Assembly (NCBI GenBank): GCA_949317995.1
Contig: OX439052.1
Coordinates: forward strand, 37,015,932-37,079,931
DNA length: 64,000 bases
Direction: 5' to 3'
DNA from: Acholoe squamosa
Lineage: Eukaryota > Annelida > Polychaeta > Phyllodocida > Polynoidae
Each line of letters starts with the position of its first letter. The stretch's first letter is position 1. The translations under genes and the position numbers were made by a program. This document shows, one piece after another, positions 22,335 through 34,000 of the stretch. Under the pieces are notes generated by a model. That model searched no databases. It was not told the origin of the DNA and saw only the letters and a list, made by a program, of their open reading frames with translations.

Positions 22335-24654
22335 ATGGCTCAGTCGGAGGTGATGGCGACCGTAACGGCCAACCCCGAAGGACACCCGACTCCACTTCGA
22401 GCCCAAGACGAGCACCCCGAAGTCCAGTAGTAGAACTAATGGACACCACCGAAATGGAGCCATCTACCCCCGAAACGGCTCCCAACACCCTGAGCATCCT
22501 GAGAGGTGCAGAACTCATCACCCCGAGAACCCCACGCCCGAGTACGACTGAAGGAACCACCCCTTCAGTCATCATCGAAGTCCCCGTGACTTTCACTGAC
22601 CGACCACCAGCTGTTGGGTACGTGAACATGACCAAAGGATTCATCCGGACGGCCACAGGCAAGAATCGGTACTGCCCACCGAAGTACCTGGGCCTTAAAG
22701 GCGAACCTCCACGGCTGATACCCTATGATCTGACCCTAGGATCTGCCGTGGATGCACCGACACCGGAGTCACTGACGTCTCCGACATTTGGTTCGAAAAC
22801 TATTTCGGACTCGCCGAAGCGATGTGCATCAGCGATGGCCTAGTTGCCGTTGTTGACGCCATCTGCGAGGACGACCGAATTAGGTCACAGACAGCGTACC
22901 CCCTGCTGTATGGCCTAATCGGGTTCGAGGAACGCCTTCCCAGCATTCACTCCCGCGAAGTCCTCCTCCCACAAGGACCACCCCGAGAACGCACCTACGC
23001 GTTCATGTCTGATTCTCAGAAAAACTCTCCTGTTCGCGAGGAAGAAGACGCTTTGTTGGCGGACCCCGAGCTCGAGAAAGAAGAGCAGAGAATGGCCAAC
23101 GAGACCGCTCGCGACGGAGATGTGGCCAGCAAGATCCCCGAAGCTGCCTCGAGCCTTGAGGGTGGAGCTTGCTTCTCCACCAAGGTAAACACCGCCAAGG
23201 AAATGAGCCTCGAGGAGCTTGATGCCCGCCAAGAGGCCATTGAAAGCGAGCGCAAAGACCTAATGAAGCGCAAGTCGAAATTGAAGAAGGAGGTTGAAAA
23301 AGCCAAGAATGAGTCCACGGACAAACCCGAGGGTAAACCCAAATCGAGCCGCCGTAAGAAGAAGGTGGTGGAGGATAAAGCGGAAGAGAGCGATGACTCC
23401 GCAGCCTCGACTTCGTCTCGAAGCTCACGGAGTCGGACCCGGAGTGGTAAAACCACAAAGGAGGATGACGCCCCATCCCCCTTGAGATCTACCCGGACGA
23501 GACCTTCTCGAAGAACGACCCCTCTTGCCCCGGAGCCCGTTAGTAGCACTGCGGTCGAGGAGGAAGAGATCCAGGAAGAGGGCAATGGAGACCGTGACCG
23601 GCAGGTTGCCGAAATGAGCAACATCGACTCGTTGGAGGAACCCCTGGGGGACGCCCCTGACGAGACCTGCCTAAATAAGTGGGTCAACGCCCGAACCGGA
23701 TTCCCGGATTATACCCCAAAATGTTTCATGGACTGTCAGCGTCACACTGACAGCTATTCGATTCCTCCCGCCACCAATCGCGATGGCGATAGTGACAACG
23801 AGGAATGGATGAAAATCCTAAAGAAGGACTCTGGCCCCGCGAAATTCTATCGCGTGTGGATAGCCTCGCTTGGAGACACAGCTAAGACGCCCAAGTCTTA
23901 CTATGGCTTTGAGCACCGGACGAAGCTGCAGTATGCCGCTTCGAGCTGGACACACACAAACCCGACCTGCCCGTTCGAGATCTGCGTCAACGCCGCAGAG
24001 ACTGAGAGAGTCTGGCCTTCCAAGGACTCGTTCTTTAGACACCTCGTGGAGCATCATATGCACCACGCACCAGTGTACCGATGTTCCAATGAAAAGAACG
24101 AAAACAAGAAATGCCAAGGGCTAAGAACCACGAGGCGGGGACGCATGGCCGAGCACTTAGCTCAGGTCCATGGTCTCAAGGCCAGCGACGCTAGACTGAA
24201 AGCCCTGAAACTCCATGAACGACTTATGTCGAAGTGGGACCAGATGACCTCAGAGGAGCGATCGAACATCACCATGAGGACCGACCACCTTTGCCACACG
24301 GTCGAGGGGAAGCAGGACGCCTACTTCCTCGAGAACGTGCGTTCTCATCGATTTGACATGTCTGCCAAAATGCACTGGCGTGTCAAAGTCCAGAGGAGAG
24401 ATCCTGACGCGGTCGACTGTCATGGAAGACCCCGACCACACCCCGGTAGCGATCCCCGACGGGACGCCAAGCGGCCACGGTCGGAGTCACAGTCTCCAGC
24501 CCCAGCTCCTGAACACAAGAAAAGGTCCCCCGATCCCAGCACGATCGCGGGCGCTACATCCCGAGTCCCCTCGAGCCTCGAGCACGTCTCGCCCTTGAGC
24601 TCGAGCACCTATCGACCTGTAGCAGGGACCTCGACTGGTAACCTCACACTCTGA
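22335..24654 (+). pseudogene. Cargo gene A: coiled-coil, SR-rich, C2H2-like zinc-finger protein (frameshifted)
   Basis: I do not recognise the family. A short frame (22335-22430) and a Pro/Thr-rich frame (22439-22843) precede a 610-codon frame (22822-24654). Coding-like sequence passes between the frames, suggesting indels or several short genes. The long frame has, in order, an acidic segment and a Lys/Glu coiled coil (about 23200-23330). A Ser/Arg-rich basic tract and an acidic stretch follow. A globular part then contains two zinc-finger-like motifs: CPFEIC followed by HLVEHH, and YRCS…KC followed by HLAQVH (about 23960-24170). The tail is basic and Pro/Ser-rich. The layout suggests a nucleic-acid-binding protein. 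It lies where some elements carry env, but I see no signal peptide or transmembrane helix. Confidence 0.6.
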
Positions 24655-27104
24655 CTGGTTTGCCGGTCACTCTGGGTCTACCCTTCGGTACCAGGGCACG
24701 CCAGAGGATGACGCTTTGCTCGCCAAACTCAAGGCGCAATCGGCCGAAGCAGACGAGTTCCCCACTCTGTCTGAAACCCAGACACCAGGCCCCGAGTCCC
24801 AGACCCTATTGCCTTCAGGGAAACCAAAGTCAATGGGTCCCCCTGCTGCTCCTGCTACTGCTTCTTCTCGAGGGCGGGTCCGACCTGTGGACCCGAAACG
24901 ACCCGGACGTGAACTCGTTTTGAAAGACCCCAGTCAACCTCTCCCCGAGGTTGGTAGGGGCCGAGGCCTGACCATAGACGAGAGTGGAGCTGTAGTTGGG
25001 TCGTCTCGACGAACCAACACCGCTACCCCATCCCTGAGCGCCACTGCCACTTCGAGCTCCACCTATGAGAGCGGTTCTGATACTCACACGACTCCCGTGC
25101 CGACCCCTCCAACACGAAACATGAAGACCACCAATGTGTTACATTTGGTGAAATCTAACTTCGAGCTTGATGCCCGCCAAGAGGCCATTGAACGCGAGCG
25201 CAAAGACCTAATGAAGCGCAAGTCGAAATTGAAGAAGGAGGTTGAAAAAGCCAAGAATGAGTCCACGGACAAACCCGAGGGTAAACCCAAATCGAGCCGC
25301 CGTAAGAAGAAGGTGGTGGAGGATAAAGCGGAAGAGAGCGATGACTCCGCAGCCTCGACTTCGTCTCGAAGCTCACGGAGTCGGACCCGGAGTGGTAAAA
25401 CCACAAAGGAGGATGACGCCCCATCCCCCTCGAGATCTACCCGGACGAGACCTTCTCGAAGAACGACCCCTCTTGCCCCGGAGCCCGTTAGTAGCACTGC
25501 GGTCGAGGAGGAAGAGATCCAGGAAGAGGGCAATGGAAACCGTGACCGGCAGGTTGCCGAAATGAGCAACATCGACTCGTTGGAGGAACCCCTGGGGGAC
25601 GCCCCTGACGAGACCTGCCTAAATAAGTGGGTCAACGCCCGAACCGGATTCCCGGATTATACCCCGAAATGTTTCATGGACTGTCAGCGTCACACTGACA
25701 GCTATTTGATTCCTCCCGCCACCAATCGCGACGGCGATAGTGACAACGAGGAATGGATGAAAATCCTAAAGAAGGACTCTGGCCCCGCGAAATTCTATCG
25801 CGTGTGGATAGCCTCGCTCGGAGACACAGCTAAGACGCCCAAGTCTTACTATGGCTTTGAGCACCGGACGAAGCTGCAGTATGCCGCTTCGAGCTGGACA
25901 CACACAAACCCGACCTGCCCTTTCGAGATCTGCGTCAACGCCGCAGAGACTAAGAGAGTCTGGCCTTCCAAGGACTCGTTCTTTAGACACCTCGTGGAGC
26001 ATCATATGCACCACGCACCAGTGTACCGATGTTCCAATGAAAAGAACGAAAACAAGAAATGCCAAGGGCTAAGAACCACGAGGCGGGGACGCATGGCCGA
26101 GCACTTAGCTCAGGTCCATGGTCTCAAGGCCAGCGATGCTAGACTGAAAGCCCTGAAACTCCATGAACGACTTATGTCGAAGTGGGACCAGATGACCTCA
26201 GAGGAGCGATCGAACATCACCATGAGGACCGACCACCTTTGCCACACGGTCGAGGGGAAGCAGGACGCCTACTTCCTCAAGAACGTGCGTTCTCATCGAT
26301 TTGACATGTCTGCCAAAATGCACTGGCGTGTCAAAGTCCAGAGGAGAGATCCTGACGCGGTCGACTGTCATGGAAGACCCCAACCACACCCCGGTAGCGA
26401 TCCCCGACGGGACGCCAAGCGGCCACGGTCGGAGTCACAGTCTCCAGCTCCTGAACACAAGAAAAGGTCCCCCGATCCCAGCACGATCGCGGGCGCTACA
26501 TCCCGAGACCCCTCGAGCCTCGAGCACGTCTCGCCCTTGAGCTCGAGCACCTATCGACCTGTAGCAGGAACCTCGACTGGTAACCTCACACTCTGACTGG
26601 TTTGCTGGTCACTCTGGGTTTACCCTTCGGTACCAGGGCACGCCAGAGGATGACGCTTTGCTCGCCAAACTCAAGGCGCAATCGGCCGAAGCAGACGAGT
26701 TCCCCACTCTGTCTGAAACCCAGACACCAGGCCCCGAGTCCCAGACCCTATTGCCTTCAGGGAAACCAAAGTCAATGGGTCCCCCTGCTGCTCCTGCTAC
26801 TGCTTCTTCTCGAGGGCGGGTCCGACCTGTGGACCCGAAACGACCCGGACGTGAACTCGTTTTGAAAGACCCCAGTCAACCTCTCCCCGAGGTTGGTAGG
26901 GGCCGAGGCCTGACCATAGACGAGAGTGGAGCTGTAGTTGGGTCGTCTCAACGAACCAACACCGCTACCCCATCCCCGAGCGCCACTGCCACTTCGAGCT
27001 CCGCCTATGAGAGCGGTTCTGATACTCACACGAGTCCCGTGCCGACCCCTCCAACACGAAACATGAAGACCACCAATGTGTTACATTTGGTGAAATCTAA
27101 CTTC
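23215..27104 (+). repeat. 1.95-kb tandem duplication inside the cargo
   Basis: Unit 1 is 23215-25162 (1948 bp) and unit 2 is 25163-27104 (1942 bp). Each is bounded by GAGCT (23215, 25163, 27105), a 5-bp microhomology at the breakpoint. By eye the units differ by about 20 substitutions and one 6-bp indel (near 24495), roughly 1%. The duplication is therefore recent and younger than the minus-strand element. Confidence 0.93.
24716..26596 (+). CDS. Chimeric cargo ORF created by the duplication
   Basis: This is a 626-codon open frame. Its first ~150 residues are the N-terminus of cargo gene B (Pro/Ser/Gly-rich). It then crosses the duplication breakpoint at 25163 directly into the second copy of the coiled-coil/zinc-finger part of gene A. 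The fusion is in frame because the 1948-bp offset shifts the gene A frame by one, into the frame of gene B. It keeps both zinc-finger-like motifs (about 25905-26120) and ends at the same TGA as gene A. Whether it is expressed cannot be seen. Confidence 0.5.
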   Translation: MLAKLKAQSAEADEFPTLSETQTPGPESQTLLPSGKPKSMGPPAAPATASSRGRVRPVDPKRPGRELVLKDPSQPLPEVGRGRGLTIDESGAVVGSSRRTNTATPSLSATATSSSTYESGSDTHTTPVPTPPTRNMKTTNVLHLVKSNFELDARQEAIERERKDLMKRKSKLKKEVEKAKNESTDKPEGKPKSSRRKKKVVEDKAEESDDSAASTSSRSSRSRTRSGKTTKEDDAPSPSRSTRTRPSRRTTPLAPEPVSSTAVEEEEIQEEGNGNRDRQVAEMSNIDSLEEPLGDAPDETCLNKWVNARTGFPDYTPKCFMDCQRHTDSYLIPPATNRDGDSDNEEWMKILKKDSGPAKFYRVWIASLGDTAKTPKSYYGFEHRTKLQYAASSWTHTNPTCPFEICVNAAETKRVWPSKDSFFRHLVEHHMHHAPVYRCSNEKNENKKCQGLRTTRRGRMAEHLAQVHGLKASDARLKALKLHERLMSKWDQMTSEERSNITMRTDHLCHTVEGKQDAYFLKNVRSHRFDMSAKMHWRVKVQRRDPDAVDCHGRPQPHPGSDPRRDAKRPRSESQSPAPEHKKRSPDPSTIAGATSRDPSSLEHVSPLSSSTYRPVAGTSTGNLTL

Positions 27105-27803
27105 GAGCTGGAGGACCCCGATGACTACATCAGAAACCGGACACAGGAATCCTGTGAGATTCAGGCCGACGTCTTCCAGGCGTGGCAGGAACGACACATC
27201 AGTCAGGCCACCGGCTACCTTCGAGGTGTCACCGAAGGCGTTTTTGAATGTCTGCATGAGATTCAGCGGCGAGAAATCGCCCGAATCTCACAGGACATGC
27301 AGGGACAGGCGAGGGACCAGCTTCGGGCCTCGCTTCAACGAGAAAACGAGGCCTAGGCCATGAAGCTGAAATATGAGTCGCAGCTTCAGGAGCTGAGGAG
27401 CCAGTACGACCATCAGGACGTTCGATAAATGGCAGTGTTCGGCTGCTTCATGAAAGACTGGGATGGCACTGCCAAGAGTGCCCTCGAAAAGCTCCAGGCC
27501 AAGTTGCAGGAGGCTAGACAACTCAAGGCGGACATCGAATCCTTTGGATTCACTAGCATGGCCACCCCGAGAGCCTCCGCCAGTGCTGGCGAACCCCCAA
27601 CCAAACCCGAGAGGGAGTCTGAAGGCGCCACTGCTGCCCCAATTGTCACCCCGACTAGACAAACCGACGTGCCAGCCTCTACCCCCGAAGCAGCCACGGT
27701 AGCCACAACCCCTGCCCAAACACCAGTGGTCCATAACCTGATCAGTTTGGACTCCGATCCGGAAACCCATTCTGGGGAAACGGTGATGGAGACAGACTTG
27801 TAA
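26658..27803 (+). pseudogene. Cargo gene B: Pro/Ser-rich N-terminus with C-terminal coiled coil
   Basis: I do not recognise the family. The frame opens at ATG 26658 (second copy; the first copy starts at 24716 and is diverted into the chimera). It runs through a low-complexity region, then a helical, charged stretch with likely coiled-coil character. TAG at 27354 and TAA at 27426 interrupt the same frame, which otherwise continues to 27803. The tail is Thr/Pro/Ala-rich. There is no cysteine motif, signal peptide or membrane helix. Together with gene A it may form a two-protein cargo module. Confidence 0.5.
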
Positions 27804-28368
27804 CACTCGATGTAGGCAAATACAGTTGACGACCCTGCCTTATGGGATCCTCGAACAACGAGACTGTGCCCCGAACCCGATGGATGCCTGGACGGATGCA
27901 GACCCACGGAACCCAATGGACGTATCTACATCTTCCCATCTTGATCAGGGCACACCACACAGCGACGCGGCTTGCCACCGCCAAGTCCATCATTCGCCGA
28001 ATGGATCTGCAGACAAGCAGTGAACGACCCCAAAGACACCCCGAAGTTAATTATTATTGTACAGCAGACCCACTACGCTGGTGGGCTGCTATAGAACCAT
28101 ATTATATATAATTTAATTAACCACTAGTCCTCTTACCCTACGCATAGAAATATTGTCCCTGTTTTAATAATTTCGATCCTATCGTCGTCCACTAGGACCG
28201 ATCTCATAAAATGTATCTATTTGTTAACAGTAAAAACAGAATAATTGGTGCTATAAACCTACGAGATCTGTTACCGTAATGCTATTTAATATTTCTCAGG
28301 TACACACCAATTGTGTTCATATTTCGAGGTTAGTAGTGGTATAGAGATATATATATTCTTATAACTAT
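27804..28368 (+). other. 3' part of the cargo, no gene seen
   Basis: The GC-rich coding-like texture fades after about 28040 and gives way to AT-rich sequence up to the LTR body. There is no polypurine run near 28369, where homology to the sister LTR resumes. Confidence 0.5.
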
Positions 28369-29142
28369 AAAAACCCACAGTTATTGGAAACTGTGTAAAA
28401 AAAAAAACTAGTATATAGTGTTCATACGTGAACAACGAAAATTTTCTTTTCGGGTCATGCAACTTAGTAACACATATAATTAAAAATATGGTATATTGTT
28501 ATGTAACATACATTGAGATACTCTATGTACGGACTCGAACATGTTCTTCCGAACTTGTTTCGACCCATATTTCTCTTTAATCCTATTATGTGTATGTTTA
28601 CTTTATCCAAAATATTTATATGTGGTCGACTCCTATTATTATGACGTCACACAAATAACATATCACGTTCTACTTCGAACTCTCATTTATTACTTCGAGC
28701 CCTCATTTTTTTAGAATAACGAAGTTGTTACTCTGTTAAGTTATGTTATTATGCACACCCCTTTCCTTATTCTGGTGGGGGTAGTGTAGGGGCTCGTAGA
28801 TCGTGATATAGTGTAAGCGTCTCCCTCGAGAGGGCGTTTCGAGCGGTGCACCCATCACTGGTAGTCACTAGAGGTCTCTTCGACCCCTGGTCTCTGCAGG
28901 GTGGTGGCAGCACTGTTTGCCTCGCTCCAGCTCCTACCTGGGGCCGGGGAAGGCGTTAGTCTGGCTCTGCCTGCCAAAGGAGTCGGACCACCTTTACCTG
29001 AGCTTGCTGGATAGCTAAGCAGTACACTTCGAGATGGATGTAAAACATATACCGCAATAAATACGTGCCAGTTGCACTAACCCGAGATACCTTGTCTGGT
29101 TTTCACTTCGAACTAGTCGAGGCATTAATCCGAACCACTACA
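28369..29142 (+). repeat. 3' LTR body of the large retroelement
   Basis: Homology to 2172-2945 (reverse complement) begins at AAACCCACAG and continues to the terminal CCACTACA at 29142. A poly(A) signal AATAAA lies at 29056-29061. If the LTR truly starts at TGCTAG (22099), just after the polypurine tract, the cargo would lie inside an oversized LTR. If not, the cargo sits between that tract and this LTR. Confidence 0.85.
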
Positions 29143-29329
29143 TTTAGTTTTTCATCAACCAAAAAATAATCAATTGAAAGCAATTATAGGCTTCACATAA
29201 CAGACAAATGTCATAATATACACTATCAATTACAATTAGGGGACTGGCAAGTGTCTCAAATACAATCAAACATTTATGATTTGATCTACATGATATAATA
29301 TAATAAACAAACATGTTATAGATACACAC

Positions 29330-29935
29330 TCAAAAAGATGATGGAAAATCAAAACCAATACCAATGTCAATAATAGCACATTGTAATATGTCACCCCTTA
29401 TTCCCTCAATACCAGATGACTTATTTTTGTCTATCTCTTTAACTGCAAAGTGGACATCCCATGTGTTAATCGTAATATCTGTGTCAGAAAAAGTGCCAGT
29501 CTGAAAAAATTCTTCCATACTAATATCATTATCAAGATCACATTGTTTGTTTCCTACACATGCCATGTGCAAGTCCTTTCCAATATTACAAAGGTACTCA
29601 TTAATATACTCACATGCAGTAGTCGAGGGCACATCTGTATTACTAATATGGTGTTTCATATCTGGATAAGCATCAGACCCTTTGCTTTTAAACATAATTA
29701 TTATTGATATATCACCAAAAATTCTTAGGATTTCCAATACATTAATGTAATTCCTGCATAATGCCCCCAATTTGATTCGCTTTAATTTTTTTCCTGATCT
29801 TCCTTCTACAATCTTTAATGGCTTGTTTTTCTTCATTGCCCTCATTAACCCTATAAAGCCTTAACCAACTCTCTCTTTCAAATACAAGATCCATCACTTC
29901 ATCATCAATCAAGCTTTTCCTTGTTTTCCTTTACT
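29330..29935 (-). pseudogene. LINE (non-LTR retrotransposon) fragment
   Basis: A 171-residue frame (29845-29330), plus about 90 bp more in another frame up to 29935, resembles the region between endonuclease and reverse transcriptase in LINEs. It has a basic segment, INEYLCNIGKDL, and near the end NKSSGIEGIRGDIL, which matches the start of the RT finger domain. The catalytic RT part is absent and the copy is truncated on both sides. The clade is not resolved. Confidence 0.7.
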
Positions 29936-31016
29936 CTATTCACAAAAGCACTGACTGGGAATGACTAGCTCTCAACCAAGGGACTTCATATAAGATGAAG
30001 GTAGGAATTAGAGGCAGTGATTAGTACAATCAGACTACAGGCCTGGGGAAGGCCTTTCCCTCTTCATGCAGGGATCATCCCTGTGATCCACCGTGAGGTC
30101 AGCATCCTATAATAGCTATTCAAACTTTCCATGTGAATGCACTACACTGCTTTATAAGAGGTTAAAATCAGAGAGAACTTTGCCTTGCCTACTATTTAAC
30201 ATCATGTGAACTTAGGAATTGTGAGTTGTCATCAGGATAGGGAACTTTTAATATCTGAAGGAAGTTAGGAGAGAATGAGGAAGACACTGTCTGAAGAAAT
30301 AGATATTGTCATGATAAGACTATGAATAATAGGACATGATCGAGTGTTGTTCATTTTTGAGATGCCGGGATATTTGGCAAACCTTTGTACTCTTTTGATA
30401 CTTGACATGTTAGTAGCCGAGGACAGGAATCAATAAAGCCTTCAGTCAATAGGTATCTTTCACTGGTTTTATTTAAGCAGGACCGCTGCACAGCTTAATA
30501 GGTGTACTGGGCTGAGGTAGTGGCATATTCTACCCTTTATAGGAAGCTAGCTCAAACCCCAAAAGACACCTTATTACCTCTATATACAATGACCAGAAAA
30601 TAAGGCTAAAACAACTTCAAATTAATGGAGTAACCTCACAGTACAACACCAGCCAATAATCTTAGTAGGAATAATAGCGTGCGTCTGGCTGGCGCAGCGA
30701 CTACACCATCCAGTACTGTTAAAGGAATACAGTCACGTCCAAATGTTTTACTTCACCATAATGTACCTATGGTGACCCCTACCTTGAGGTTTAGCACTAG
30801 TTAAGACTTTCAAATGAAAAATCATATGGTAGCTATATGAAAACAGTAATATAATACTTTTTACTAACTTTAAGATATACAACCCCATTAAGCTCTATTA
30901 ATTTGCAGGTTATGAACGTTATGGCGCAGTGTCTACCCAATTAGAAAGATGTTACCTGCTACTAGCTACCTACACTGCAATTTTTAATACCTTCATTGTA
31001 AACCTTCATATTTCAG
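29936..31016. other. Non-coding region upstream of the transporter exons
   Basis: I find no initiator exon for the transporter here. Positions about 30945-31016 belong to a dispersed repeat shared with 14525-14600. The shared core is CTACCTACAC, then TGTAAACCTTCATATTTCAG. Confidence 0.5.
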
Positions 31017-34000
31017 CCCTGCCACTGGCTACCTAACCCTAGCACTCAATGTGTGGGGTCTGGTGGTTCTCTTTATCTTTTACCTGGTCATCCTGCTTAT
31101 TGGTATATGGGCCTCCTTCAAGAACAAAACTCTTAAAGGTGGCACCATCAATGGCATCATGCTGGCAGGACGTACTGTGGGACCTGCATTTGGGTCATTG
31201 TCAATGATAGGTATGTACATGACTTCACCATTGGGTAGCTCACTCAATGAGACATCCACTCCTATACTCATCTTTCATGACTGTTGTGATAGCTCAAAAC
31301 CAATAAAAGGTTATATTAGCCCATTATAAGAATACACCATTCCATGCAACGCACACCAGTGCTACCATTTCTATGCTTCATTTATTTTGAGAAAACCACT
31401 CATAGCCATAGCACTACAATCTGCTGAAACATCATCTTTCAATCTGCACAAATGCTACATCCTGTCTTGAGCAAAAAGGTCTACAAGATTGCTTTATGTT
31501 GACATACCTAAAGAAAAAGGCAAACTCATAGGCAAATGTTATTTAGATTAAAATATATACAAAAATGTAAAGTTATATGTAATTTAGAGGAAAGGGGGCA
31601 TACACTATCCACTTGATGCACACCAAAGGGTATATATAATAGGCAATTATTTTGCATGAAGAAATGTCTCACAGCATCAGTGGGCATGATGCATTAATCA
31701 ACTATGTTGCATTTTTAGGGTTTAGGACGAGCTTAATGTCGCTTCTTTTAATTGCTTGTAGCTACCTGGGTAGGAGGAGGCATGATTAATGGTACAGCAG
31801 AATATGTCTTCACCCCTGGCTATGGACTAGCATGGACTCAAGCCCTCTGGGGATTCAGTTTCAGCCTCTTCATTGGTAGGTATCTTCCCACTTGGCAAAA
31901 AAAAAAATGTTTTTTTAACGTTTGCAAAAGTTTTTATTTGGTTTGTCTATAAAACATTAAAAAAAAAAACTTATTTTGATGTTGAAAAATCATTTTTAAA
32001 CATTTTTTCAACCAATTTTCAACCAAATAAAACATTTTTCATAAATTTATGTTTCTTTTACATTAAAAAAAGCATATTTTAACCTGATAGGAAAACATCA
32101 AAATAACATTTTTTGAGTACATGTAAAAACATTATTTTGAAGTTGAAAAAAAAAACGTTTTGCAAACTTAGGAACCAAAATAGAACGTTATGTCAAAAAA
32201 TGTTTTTCTGCCAAGTGGGTTATTCCCTTGCCTGTCTATTAAGTGATGGAAAACCTCCGCTGACTTATTCTCCATCCACTGAAGTTTATGTAACAGTAAA
32301 ACTATAAATATAAGCATATTTTGACATAAACAGTAGAGGCCTAGAAGAGGATTTGAATATACTACACTGGCTGTGATATAAAGCTAGGATAAATATATGG
32401 TGTTCCAGGCTACAACCACCAGCAGTCTCAAAAGTATAATGGTTAGCATTGTTGACTTTGAATCACAGAATGTGGGTTCAAGACTGCATGGGGAAAATGG
32501 ATTTAACATACACATATAATGTAAAAGGGGTGTCTGTAAAGGGCCTCCTGAGGCCCTTTTCATCCTGTTGGCATTCAAGGGGCATCCTTTATAAATACAT
32601 TGTTTTTAGAATTTGTTGCAAAAATGACAATGGCCAACTGAGAATAAAAATAAAGTCACACCAGGGGTCTGAACCTGTGTGGTCTAGGTTTCTAGTCCCA
32701 GGCCTTAACCACTACACTACATTGACTGGTCAAACTTTCAAAGTGACAGAGCCCTGTTTATCTACAATCTGTTACTGTTATCTGTCATAGTAGTAGCATA
32801 CCACCATTCAGTAGATGTTCTAACACCCAAAGTATCAGCTGAGGACTCATGGTGTAATGGTTAGCACATGAGACTCAGGATCCCAGCACTGTCTGGTAAT
32901 TGGCTACGAATCCAATACAGGACGGCATTTTCTCAACAATTTTATCTGATCTTCAAAAATGACCTGATTCATAAAACCTCCTGCTATGCTTGACCTGTTT
33001 CACAAAACCTCCTCCCAGACCTGTCCCAATACAAAACCTCCTGCCAGAACTGACCTAATTCATAAAACCTCCTCCTATCTATCCCAACTGTAGAATGTGG
33101 AAATAAACCTACAGTAGAAACAATGGGGTTCAGAGCCAGGTGGAGTATAACTATGGCAGTGAACCTTGTTGACTGTATTCTGATAAAACCTGACTGCAGC
33201 AAAATGCGATAACTGATAGCAAATATCAAAATCAGATTTTATGTTTAGATGTCATTTCATTTCTCTCCCTCAGGTGGTCTGTTCTTTGTAAGGCCAATGA
33301 GAGAAGGAAGCTATGTGACATTGCTTGACCCTTATGCTCGGAAGTATGGGAACTTTATGGCAGGCCTTATGTTTATCCCAGCAGTCATGACGGAAATATT
33401 CTATACAGGAGCCATTCTAGGAGCACTTGGTAAACTTCCAATTCCTTTTTAGCTTTTTATTGTCTCTCATTTATGACAAAAAACATTAACCCTATCAGTT
33501 ATTGTCCAAGAGATTTGATTTCAAACTGTCAGTTGGAAAAGGTAAACCTGATCAAAATCCAATTGTTTATTGTGACTTTGGGCAAAGATGGATTATATAT
33601 GTAAGATACATGACAAAAAAAGATTTAAAAAAGTGGTTTTCCATCATCATGCAGGTACTAAGACAATAATGAGATTTTTTATTTGTATTCAACTGACAAT
33701 GAACTAGAATAACTGCCAGGCCTTTCTAAATGTCAACTGCATGAACATTATCCACATTCTAGATTTGTGAACGTACAAGTTACTTTGAGCATATTCATAT
33801 TAGTCATGCCAATACAATATTTCTTCACCAAACTCATGGGAAAGAAACCTTTTTCTTAAAGTTTTTGCTCAATTTCTCAAATGGCTTATAGAAGTATTAT
33901 GTATGCAACCATTTTATTTCAGGGGCCAGCCTTTATGTTATTCTTGGAGTCACGCGTGTTGCTTCCATTATGATCTCTACGGCTATTGCGGTTTTCTACA

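Larger units (their letters stand above)
14684..29142 (+). mobile_element. Large Ty3/Gypsy-type retroelement carrying extra cargo
   Basis: This is a 14.46-kb element related throughout gag-pol and LTR to the minus-strand copy at 2172-10149. Order: an inverted LTR end (14684-14839), gag (14956-17527), pol (17542-21795), polypurine tract (22088-22098), ~6.2 kb of cargo absent from the sister copy (22113-28368), and the 3' LTR body (28369-29142). There is no normal 5' LTR or primer-binding site. The ends are inverted copies of each other (TGTAGTGG…CCACTACA). The 5 bp outside each end (ACCAG and TTTAG) do not match as a target-site duplication. GC content is visibly higher than in the surrounding host DNA. 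Confidence 0.9.

Noticed and set aside
23003-23687. Long minus-strand open frames opposite the cargo (also 25084-25635)
   Set aside because: They are Ser-rich antisense shadows of the GC-rich Lys/Arg/Glu coding strand, duplicated along with it.
22335-27803. Cargo as a retroviral envelope gene, from its position after pol
   Set aside because: There is no signal peptide, transmembrane helix or glycoprotein-like cysteine pattern. The proteins are basic, coiled-coil and zinc-finger-like.
14684-29142. A DIRS-like element or DNA transposon, because the ends are inverted repeats
   Set aside because: Pol has a D,D35E integrase and no tyrosine recombinase, and the sister copy has normal direct LTRs. 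The inverted left end is best read as a rearrangement.
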